Source: Nanoarchaeales archaeon
Lineage (GTDB): Archaea; Nanobdellota; Nanobdellia; Woesearchaeales; UBA583
Reading direction: 5' to 3'
Assembly: GCA_013215525.1 (NCBI GenBank)
Contig: JABSQY010000024.1
Span: 1-20,899 of the forward strand
Length of the DNA: 20,899 nucleotides
In this document: piece by piece, positions 6,946 through 12,889 of the stretch
Numbering within the stretch: position 1 is the stretch's first letter
Layout: each line of letters begins with the position of its first letter
Notes under the pieces: model-generated
Seen by the model: the letters and a program-made list of their open reading frames with translations, nothing else
Database searches by the model: none
What the model was told of the DNA's origin: nothing
Position numbers and translations under genes: made by a program

Positions 6946-7347
6946 TTAAATCCAAGCGCTACTTTCTATATAAAATAAATCAAATACTAAATGTAATATT
7001 ACTCCAAATAAAAAAAACCACACTAATTCATCATATTCGAGCATAGTTTTTTTTCTAATTATATGATGATGATATAAAAAAGCAAAAAAACTAATTAAAA
7101 TAAAACCTAAAGCAAACCAATTAGAAAAACTATTAGTAATATCTGCCCAGAACCTATAAGTAGAATCCTGAACAACTCCAAACACATTAATTGATTTCTG
7201 CATAAATGCAGCTATAAAAAATTTAAAAAAATCAACAATAGTATTTCCAATCAAAACTGCTAAAAAAAATTCTGGTTTTCTAAAAAAATAATAAACCCCT
7301 CCTCCACTCAAAATCCCAATTAAGGTATGTGTTAAAACTCCTCCCAT
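6946..7347 (-). CDS. Four-TM membrane protein (DUF457/YdjM-like?)
   Basis: A 133-aa hydrophobic protein with four likely membrane helices (about 5-22, 27-48, 74-92 and 108-127). Polar residues set within or next to helices are H7 and T8 (LTHTLIGILSG), D39 (GNTIVDF), a HHH cluster at 93-95 and H119/D123 (ILHLVFDLF). This spacing recalls the LexA-binding/DUF457 family of predicted membrane metal-dependent hydrolases, but that is a weak match. A TATA box at 7369-7376 lies 25 bases before the ATG. It is monocistronic and divergent from dnaJ. Confidence 0.55.
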   Translation of the reverse strand: MGGVLTHTLIGILSGGGVYYFFRKPEFFLAVLIGNTIVDFFKFFIAAFMQKSINVFGVVQDSTYRFWADITNSFSNWFALGFILISFFAFLYHHHIIRKKTMLEYDELVWFFLFGVILHLVFDLFYIESSAWI

Positions 7348-7537
7348 AAAATAAAATAATTAATATAGTATATAAATTTTAGTTAAAAATAAAATAAATA
7401 AATTTCTAAATAATCTTAAATATAATAAAAATATTATACAAAAACCTTAAATATTAGTAATTTGTGCGAATTTGTGAAAACATTTATAAAAAACTAAATC
7501 CTTATTTTTACTATATTAAATTTAAATTAAATTAAAA

Positions 7538-8653
7538 ATGGCTAATAAAGATTATTATAAAACATTAGGTGTTAGTAAAACAGCATCAAAAGAAGAAATT
7601 AAAAAAGCATATAAAAAATTAGCTATGAAATATCATCCAGATAGATCAAAAGAAGCAAACGCTGAGGAAAAATTTAAAGAAGTAAATGAAGCAAAAGATA
7701 TTTTAACTGACGATACTAAACGTGCAAATTTTGATAACTACGGAAATGCAGACGGAGGACAAGGTTTCGGTGGTGGACAAGGAGGTCAAAGTGGTGGCTT
7801 TGGAGGATTCGGTGGCGGATTCAACATGGATGACATTTTTTCACAATTTGGATTCGGTGGTGGACAAGGAGGTCGTGGACGAGCTCAAAAAGATACAAGA
7901 GTATATTCTGAATTAGATATCTCTTTAGATGATGTATACTTTGGAGTGTCAAAAGGCATTAGAATTCAAAGAGATGACAAATGTTCAACTTGTGATGGAA
8001 AAGGTGCACAAAACCCATCAGACATATCAACATGTGGGAATTGTAATGGTTCAGGAATGGTTCTTGAAACAAGACAAACAATTTTAGGAATGGTTAGAAC
8101 ACAAGCGCCATGTCCATCATGTTCTGGACAAGGAGAAACTGTAAAAAACCCATGTTCAAGCTGTCACGGTTCAGGTTCAGAAAGAAAAGCTGAAACTGTA
8201 ACTGTAAAAATTCCAAAAGGAATTGAATCAGGAGTAACTTTAAGAGTTACAGGAAAAGGAGATTATGATAAAGATACTCACAGTTTTGGAGATTTATATC
8301 TAAAAATTTATGTTAAAGATCAAAACGATTATGATATTGATGGTGCAGATTTATATAAAAATATTTCAGTAAACTTTGTATCAGCAATTTTAGGAGATGA
8401 AATTGAATTTAAACACTTTGATAAAACATTATCATTAAAAGTGCCAGAAGGTACACAACCTGGAACAATACTAAGATTAAAAGGAAAAGGATTACCACAC
8501 TTTAACTATTCATCATATGGAAATTTATATGTAAAAATTAATGTAGAAATTCCAACTAAAACATCATCAAAACAAAAAGACATTTTAATTGATTATACAA
8601 AAACACTAAAAGATAAAAGTCTTTTAGATAGATTAAAAGGTTTTTTTGATTAA
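7538..8653 (+). CDS. dnaJ: Chaperone protein DnaJ (type A Hsp40)
   Basis: A 371-aa co-chaperone that delivers unfolded proteins to DnaK and stimulates its ATPase. The J-domain (1-66) carries HPD at 33-35. A Gly/Phe-rich linker (about 70-115) is unusually Gln-rich (GGQGFGGGQGGQSGG). Four CxxCxGxG zinc-binding repeats start at cysteines 149, 166, 192 and 206, followed by the C-terminal substrate domains and RLKGFF end. A TATA-like ctatatta about 24 bases upstream fits leaderless expression. DnaK and GrpE are not in this window. The next gene begins one base after its stop, so the two form an operon. Confidence 0.96.
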   Translation: MANKDYYKTLGVSKTASKEEIKKAYKKLAMKYHPDRSKEANAEEKFKEVNEAKDILTDDTKRANFDNYGNADGGQGFGGGQGGQSGGFGGFGGGFNMDDIFSQFGFGGGQGGRGRAQKDTRVYSELDISLDDVYFGVSKGIRIQRDDKCSTCDGKGAQNPSDISTCGNCNGSGMVLETRQTILGMVRTQAPCPSCSGQGETVKNPCSSCHGSGSERKAETVTVKIPKGIESGVTLRVTGKGDYDKDTHSFGDLYLKIYVKDQNDYDIDGADLYKNISVNFVSAILGDEIEFKHFDKTLSLKVPEGTQPGTILRLKGKGLPHFNYSSYGNLYVKINVEIPTKTSSKQKDILIDYTKTLKDKSLLDRLKGFFD

Positions 8654-8654
8654 A

Positions 8655-8993
8655 ATGGCAGAACAATTATTTAATACACACAAGTTTTTTTACACTTTAA
8701 ACCATGATGGAACTATCAAAGGTAAAAAAGTTAAATTTTTAGATAGAAATAATGAATTAAAAACTGTAACTATTGATAGAATTGAAATAGGAACAAGTCC
8801 AATTTCATTTAGATTATATGATACAGAAGGTAATAGACATACAATTTTATTTATTAAAGTACGTGAAGTATTTGATAAGAATGACGAATTAGTATGGGAT
8901 TCAACTGAAATTGATTTATCACATGTTAGAACAATTAAGGTAGACAAAATAAAAGTTGAAAAGAAAGGAATTGACCCAAAAAATCATCAATAA
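8655..8993 (+). CDS. DUF504-like small protein, co-transcribed with dnaJ
   Basis: A 112-aa protein. The frame opens at a TTG at 8646, but the ATG at 8655, one base after the dnaJ stop (TAA-A-ATG), is the sensible start and matches other operon junctions here. The core is beta-rich: VKFLDRNNELKTVTIDRIEI, then TILFIKVREVFDKNDELVWD. The final pattern (hydrophobic-xxVRxVxxxxELVWD) resembles archaeal DUF504/UPF0248 proteins (IPYHRI...W), though the usual HR is not kept, so the assignment is tentative. The coupling to dnaJ suggests a matched expression level rather than a known function. Confidence 0.55.
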   Translation: MAEQLFNTHKFFYTLNHDGTIKGKKVKFLDRNNELKTVTIDRIEIGTSPISFRLYDTEGNRHTILFIKVREVFDKNDELVWDSTEIDLSHVRTIKVDKIKVEKKGIDPKNHQ

Positions 8994-9016
8994 ATATTAA
9001 TTAATAATTAATATTT
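8992..9016 (+). terminator. 11-bp inverted repeat overlapping the DUF504-like stop codon
   Basis: 8992-9002 and 9006-9016 are perfect reverse complements around a three-base loop, beginning inside the stop codon at 8991-8993. A T-rich stretch (ctaatttttct) follows about ten bases later. Confidence 0.5.
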
Positions 9017-9067
9017 AAAGTTCTAATTTTTCTAAAACTATTTAAATGTATAATTCTATAAGTTAAT

Positions 9068-9487
9068 ATGTCAAACATATCTTTAGCATATAAATTTACT
9101 GGTGAAAATTTTAAACATTTAGAATATTTAATGGGAAATATTAAAGAAAGTTTAGAGGAGAAAAATCATAAAATTTTTTGTTCTTTATTTTTAGAAAATG
9201 AATTTCAAAATGAAGGTTTGAGTAGCGATGAAATTTATACTCGCTGCGCTAATGAACAAGAATATTATGATAATATAATTTATGTTTTAGATTCTAATCA
9301 AAGAAGTAAAGGTATGGAAATTGAATTAGAAAAAGCTATAGAGTATGGACAAAAACAATTTATTATAAATAGAGCAGGAGTTTTTCGACCTAATTTTTAC
9401 CACGGTGTTAGTGAAGTTATCACATTTCAAAAGTATGACAAATTATTTGATATATTAAAAAAAAATAATAATTTTAAATATATTTAA
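9068..9487 (+). CDS. Nucleoside 2-deoxyribosyltransferase-like Rossmannoid protein
   Basis: A 139-aa alpha/beta protein. The opening SLAYKFTGENFKHLEYLMG, the middle IIYVLDSNQRSKGMEIELE and the following KAIEYGQKQFII match the layout of the nucleoside deoxyribosyltransferase/DNPH1 superfamily. In that family a buried Glu in a GxxxE-like segment followed by an A-x-x-x-G-K helix is catalytic; here the candidates are E84 or E86, with D75 ending the preceding strand. Family members cleave or transfer the base of (deoxy)nucleotides, as salvage or nucleotide-pool cleaning enzymes. Substrate cannot be predicted. A TATA-like tttaaatg at 9041-9048 supports the start. It converges on a kinase-like gene with a shared palindrome at both stops. 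Confidence 0.55.
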   Translation: MSNISLAYKFTGENFKHLEYLMGNIKESLEEKNHKIFCSLFLENEFQNEGLSSDEIYTRCANEQEYYDNIIYVLDSNQRSKGMEIELEKAIEYGQKQFIINRAGVFRPNFYHGVSEVITFQKYDKLFDILKKNNNFKYI

Positions 9488-9498
9488 AATTATTATTT
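9463..9498. terminator. Perfect 36-bp palindrome spanning both stop codons of a convergent gene pair
   Basis: Bases 9463-9480 are the exact reverse complement of 9481-9498. The palindrome contains the last codons and TAA of the plus gene (stop 9485-9487) and reaches the TAA of the minus gene (9497-9499). In RNA from either strand it would fold into a long AT-rich hairpin, so it is most simply a bidirectional terminator. Confidence 0.65.
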
Positions 9499-10144
9499 AT
9501 TTACTTATTTTAATCTCTAACTCTTTCCAGTACACATCTAAATTCTCCAAAGTTAAATTACGACACATCTCAATTCGAAAATATTTTTTTAAATCTTCAT
9601 CAATTAAATGTTTAAATGAGTGTTTATCAAGCCAAACTTGTTTTTTTATTAATTCTGCTAGTTCATTCTTATCAAAACATAATCCATTAATGTCAGCAAG
9701 TACAACAAAGCCTGCTGATGTCACTCCACTATTCATAGCAAAATTAAAATCAATGTCTGAAAATCCATTCTTCCAAGTTTGAAATGTATTTTGAATATAA
9801 TTATCAATAATTTTTTTATTTTCAATTAAAGAATGAGTATTAAAATAATCTCTAAGAATTTCAACTTTATCTTGCGTATATTCTAATCTTCCAACACAAA
9901 ACTCAGGATTTCCAATAACTTTTGAATCAATACTATTAATATTATCTCGTAAAATATTAATTGACTCTTGTCCAGATTTAATAATTGGACTTAATTTTTT
10001 CATAAGTGATAAATTAAATCTAAATCTAATTGACCAAAACAATAGTTTAGAAAATTTATAAAAATTAAAAGTAGGTTTTTTTAAAACTCTATTATTGGTT
10101 AATTCGTACACAGTATAAGATAAACCTTGTCCAATCTTTTTCAT
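9497..10144 (-). CDS. Small protein-kinase-fold protein
   Basis: A 215-aa protein with traits of the protein-kinase/aminoglycoside-phosphotransferase fold. It starts with a glycine-loop-like strand (IGQGLSYTVYEL, residues 4-15), followed by the presumed ATP lysine in NRVLKKP (K22 or K23). In the C-lobe, FSDIDFNFAMN (129-138) could hold the catalytic Asp/Asn. GFVVLADINGL (145-155) occupies the DFG position, with D151 as the metal-binding Asp. No classical HRD or HGD is present and the C-lobe is very short, so it may be an atypical or inactive kinase. A TATA box tttataaa at 10167-10174 sits 26 bases before the ATG. The substrate is unknown. Confidence 0.5.
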   Translation of the reverse strand: MKKIGQGLSYTVYELTNNRVLKKPTFNFYKFSKLLFWSIRFRFNLSLMKKLSPIIKSGQESINILRDNINSIDSKVIGNPEFCVGRLEYTQDKVEILRDYFNTHSLIENKKIIDNYIQNTFQTWKNGFSDIDFNFAMNSGVTSAGFVVLADINGLCFDKNELAELIKKQVWLDKHSFKHLIDEDLKKYFRIEMCRNLTLENLDVYWKELEIKISK

Positions 10145-10189
10145 AATTAATAATTAGTGTTAGAAGTTTATAAATTTTATGATATGAAA

Positions 10190-11281
10190 TTATTTATAAA
10201 AACCTTGTATTCTTTTATTTGTAACTTCTGCAACAAAGATATTGCCTAAATCATCAACAGCAATATCATGTGGAAGTATAAATTCAAAATCATTATTTCC
10301 AAAACTTCCAAAACTTGTAACTAACTCCCCATCTAAAGTTAAAATAACTATTTGTGAAATCAAATTTTCAGTCCCACCATTTAAATAATCTCCTCCATCA
10401 ACAATATACAATAAATCATTTTTAATAACTAAACTAAAAGGTCTTTGTACATATTTATCCCCAATAATTTTAATAAATTCTCCATCATTTGAAAAAACTT
10501 GAATTCTTGAATTAGATCTATCAACAACATATATATTGTCAAAATTATCCCCATAAACTCCGTGAACTAAATTAAATTCTCCCTCTCTTGAACCATAACT
10601 ATCTAACTCCCATATTAATTCTCCTTGTGAATTAAACTTTACAATTCTACTATTTCTATAACCATCTGAAACTAAAATCTCACCATTCGAATTTACAAAT
10701 ACATTCGTAGGTCTTGCGAAGATATAATCATTATAAAATAAATCTAAAATATAATCAATCCCATGAAATTTATTTCGAATTAAAAATAAAAAATCTAAAC
10801 CAAACGTATAATTTTCCCCTATAATTAATTTTAAATTTCCATCTGAATTAAATTTAAAAACTTTATTTAATTGTGTATCAGTAATCCAAATATTATCATC
10901 TTTATCAACAAACAATCCATGTGGAGCGACAAATAAATAATCTCCAAAAGAATTTACAACATCTCCAGAAATAGTATTTATTTCAATTATTGTATCCTGA
11001 GAGATTATAGTTTTACTATTAAAATTATTCTCTGCTCTATGTAAGAATAAAAGATTCCCATTATTTTTAATTGATACTCCAACAACCTCACCAATAGAGA
11101 AATTATCAAAATTAAATATTTTTGAAGTATAATTAAACTCATTATTTGAATTATTTGTTTCAGCAATAAAATTTTTATTAAAAATAATTTTTGAAATGAA
11201 AACATTTGTAAAGTTAAATAAAATAAAAAATAAAAAAATTATAATTAGTAATGTTAAAATGTATTTAAACTTATTTCTCAT
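10190..11281 (-). CDS. Membrane-anchored NHL beta-propeller, peptidylglycine amidating lyase (PAL)-like
   Basis: A 363-aa protein with an N-terminal signal anchor (about 7-30) and a six-bladed NHL-type propeller facing outside the cell. The blades match the PAL domain rather than generic NHL repeats: LLFLHRAENNF (R82), VAPHGLFVDKDDNIWITD (H121), VSDGYRNSRIVKF (Y208), LVHGVYGDNFDNIYVVDR (H240, R255) and ILPHDIAVDD (H338). These are the positions of the catalytic Arg and Tyr and the three zinc-binding His of animal PAL (Arg533, Tyr654, Arg706; His585, His690, His786 in the rat enzyme). PAL cleaves alpha-hydroxyglycine-extended peptides to amides and glyoxylate. No monooxygenase partner is seen here, so the natural substrate is unknown. 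An insertion of roughly 20 residues lies between the first His and the Tyr. Confidence 0.75.
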   Translation of the reverse strand: MRNKFKYILTLLIIIFLFFILFNFTNVFISKIIFNKNFIAETNNSNNEFNYTSKIFNFDNFSIGEVVGVSIKNNGNLLFLHRAENNFNSKTIISQDTIIEINTISGDVVNSFGDYLFVAPHGLFVDKDDNIWITDTQLNKVFKFNSDGNLKLIIGENYTFGLDFLFLIRNKFHGIDYILDLFYNDYIFARPTNVFVNSNGEILVSDGYRNSRIVKFNSQGELIWELDSYGSREGEFNLVHGVYGDNFDNIYVVDRSNSRIQVFSNDGEFIKIIGDKYVQRPFSLVIKNDLLYIVDGGDYLNGGTENLISQIVILTLDGELVTSFGSFGNNDFEFILPHDIAVDDLGNIFVAEVTNKRIQGFYK

Positions 11282-11300
11282 AATTTAAATATATATTTAA

Positions 11301-11325
11301 TATTTATAAGACTAATGTTTAAATA
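11301..11325. promoter_or_regulatory. Divergent promoters of the PAL-like gene and idi
   Basis: A minus-strand TATA (CTTATAAATA, 11301-11310) is centred about 24 bases before the PAL-like ATG at 11281. A plus-strand tttaaata at 11318-11325 is centred 26 bases before the idi ATG at 11347. Both imply leaderless mRNAs. Confidence 0.5.
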
Positions 11326-11346
11326 AAGAAAATTAACAATATAATT

Positions 11347-11958
11347 ATGAACGAAATAGTAGAACCAAATTATGAATACGTAATTTTAGTTGATGAAAAC
11401 AACAATGAATTAGGAACTGCAAGAAAGAGCGAAGTACACCAAAAAGAGACTCCACTACACAGAGCATTCAGTTGCTTTATATTTAATAAAGATAAACAAT
11501 TATTATTACAACAAAGAGCAAAAAGTAAAAAAACATGGCCATTAATTTGGTCAAATTCAGTTTGCGGACATCCAAAATTAAATGAGTCAAATGAGAATAC
11601 AGTAATAAGAAGATCAGATGACGAGTTAGGATGTAAAGTAAAAAACATAAAAGAAATTTCAGATTATAGATATAAATTCTCAAGATATGGCGTTCAAGAA
11701 AACGAAATATGTCCAATACTTGTAGCACAAATTGATTCAGATTTAAATTTAAATAAAGATGAAGTAGAAGAAATAAAATGGATAAGTTGGAAAGATTGGT
11801 TAGTTGAAGTAGAAAAAGAAATAGAAACTTTGACAGATGTTCCATCTGACAAAGGCTTAGGAATTTCCAATTCCTTGAAATATTCTGAATGGTGCAGAGA
11901 AGAAACAAAAATATTACAAAATAACAAAGAATTCCAAAACTGGTTCAAACAAATTTAA
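11347..11958 (+). CDS. idi: Isopentenyl-diphosphate delta-isomerase, type I
   Basis: A 203-aa Nudix-fold enzyme that interconverts isopentenyl and dimethylallyl diphosphate, the step that feeds archaeal lipid and polyprenol synthesis. The type I signature is complete. Metal ligands are H31 and H38 (VHQKETPLHRAFS) and H75. The catalytic Cys lies in WSNSVCGHP (C73) and the catalytic/metal Glu pair in ENEICP (E118, E120). The Nudix-like helix reads IRRSDDELG. Most archaea use the unrelated flavin-dependent type II enzyme, so type I suggests acquisition from bacteria or retention in a particular lineage. It is followed 61 bases later by the SGNH hydrolase on the same strand. Confidence 0.92.
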   Translation: MNEIVEPNYEYVILVDENNNELGTARKSEVHQKETPLHRAFSCFIFNKDKQLLLQQRAKSKKTWPLIWSNSVCGHPKLNESNENTVIRRSDDELGCKVKNIKEISDYRYKFSRYGVQENEICPILVAQIDSDLNLNKDEVEEIKWISWKDWLVEVEKEIETLTDVPSDKGLGISNSLKYSEWCREETKILQNNKEFQNWFKQI

Positions 11959-12019
11959 TACTTAGATTTAAATAAAATATAAAACAAAATATTAAATAAA
12001 AAAAAGTTATATTACTATT

Positions 12020-12631
12020 ATGAATGCAATTCTATGTTTCGGAGATAGTATCACATATGGTAGAGGAGAACAACCAGCCAGAAGTTGGGTTGGTAGATTA
12101 AAACAAGACTTTGAAATTAAAGATAAATATAATGTTGTTTATAATTTAGGAATACCTGGCGACACATCAACTAAATTACTAAAAAGAATTGAAACTGAAA
12201 TTAAAAATAGAGTACACTACATTAGAGAAGATGATAAATTTACAATAATTATATCAATTGGAATAAATGATTCTATAGGAATTTTAACTCCAAAAAATAT
12301 ACAAACAAAAGAAAAACAATTTATAAAAAACATAAATGAATTAATTGAAATATCTAAAAAATACACTCCAAATATTATTTTATTATCACAAACACCAGTA
12401 AATGAAAAATTAGTATGTCCATACGAAAACACATATTTTTCCAATGAAATGATTAAAAAATATAATCAAATTATAGAAGAAGTATCAAATATAAATAAAT
12501 TAAAATATATTGATATATTTAATCCAATTTTAAAATTAAATTATATTGAATTATTAGAAGATGGAGTACATTTTAATTCAAAAGGATATAATGAAATGTA
12601 CAAAATTATTAAAGATGAATTAAATATATAA
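12020..12631 (+). CDS. SGNH/GDSL-family hydrolase
   Basis: A 203-aa intracellular esterase/lipase-like protein (no signal peptide). All SGNH blocks are present in order: ILCFGDSITYGRG (catalytic Ser10), YNLGIPGDTS (block II Gly), ISIGINDSIG (block III Asn83) and LLEDGVHFNSKGY (Asp181 and His184). It probably hydrolyses an acyl or acetyl ester of a lipid or carbohydrate; the substrate cannot be read from sequence. A TATA-like ttaaataa about 26 bases upstream gives it its own promoter despite following idi. Its stop codon lies at the edge of the promoter region of the structured RNA downstream. Confidence 0.88.
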   Translation: MNAILCFGDSITYGRGEQPARSWVGRLKQDFEIKDKYNVVYNLGIPGDTSTKLLKRIETEIKNRVHYIREDDKFTIIISIGINDSIGILTPKNIQTKEKQFIKNINELIEISKKYTPNIILLSQTPVNEKLVCPYENTYFSNEMIKKYNQIIEEVSNINKLKYIDIFNPILKLNYIELLEDGVHFNSKGYNEMYKIIKDELNI

Positions 12632-12653
12632 AAATAAAAAAAAGTTAATAAAA
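12632..12653 (+). promoter_or_regulatory. Promoter element of structured RNA copy 1
   Basis: AAATAAAAAAAAGT at 12632-12645 is identical to 16723-16736 before copy 2. It leads into a TATA-like ttaataaa at 12645-12652. Using the about 26-base spacing of other genes here, transcription would start near 12675. A second candidate box (tataaaa, 12627-12633) would start it near 12657. Confidence 0.45.
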
Positions 12654-12674
12654 AATAATTTGAAACGGAAGAAT

Positions 12675-12800
12675 AAAACAAAAATGTCTGAACTTAGGAG
12701 GATTTTTGTTCAGAGTGCTTACTTTTTGAATTGGGTGAGAATCTATATCTACCCAATTCTAAAAAAGTGAGTGCTCTGGACAAAAAGCATCCGTCTCAAA
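12675..12800 (+). ncRNA. Structured RNA copy 1 (novel two-member family)
   Basis: This non-coding stretch contains the conserved 5' block (12686-12707, including CTGAACTTAGGAGGA), then a long hairpin, then the conserved 3' block GCATCCGT (12787-12794). The hairpin pairs 12699-12736 with 12751-12792. Its apical part is 9 perfect bp closing the loop that holds AGAATCTATATCT (12738-12750). The mid-stem holds AGTGCT facing AGTGCT with tandem G-U pairs, and the base pairs GGATTTTT with AAAAAGCATCC, bulging a GC. G-U pairs are valid only for the plus strand. An outer pairing of tttgaaacgga (12659-12669) with 12790-12800 is possible but may lie upstream of the transcript start. The exact ends are estimates. 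The function is unknown. Confidence 0.75.
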
Positions 12801-12866
12801 CAAACTTCGAAAGCCACAATCAAATAGAAATTTCAAAGAAATTTAAAATAAAAAAACAAGAATAGA

Positions 12867-12885
12867 AAATTCGCAAAGCGAATTT
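12867..12885 (-). terminator. Terminator hairpin of infB
   Basis: aaattcgc (12867-12874) and gcgaattt (12878-12885) form a perfect 8-bp hairpin with loop AAA, five bases after the infB stop. On the minus strand it is followed by T-rich sequence including a run of seven T, the form of an intrinsic terminator. Confidence 0.6.
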
Positions 12886-12889
12886 AAAA

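Noticed and set aside
11483..11908. 141-codon antisense frame over idi
   Set aside because: Leu/Phe-rich low-complexity product produced by the reverse of an AT-rich gene; idi itself is unmistakable.
12659..12669. Outer helix tttgaaacgga pairing with tccgtctcaaa as a certain part of structured RNA copy 1
   Set aside because: The pairing exists with one A-C mismatch, and a shorter version exists in copy 2, but the shared promoter element predicts a start downstream of it and the distance to the core differs (26 versus 13 bases). It is kept only as a possibility.
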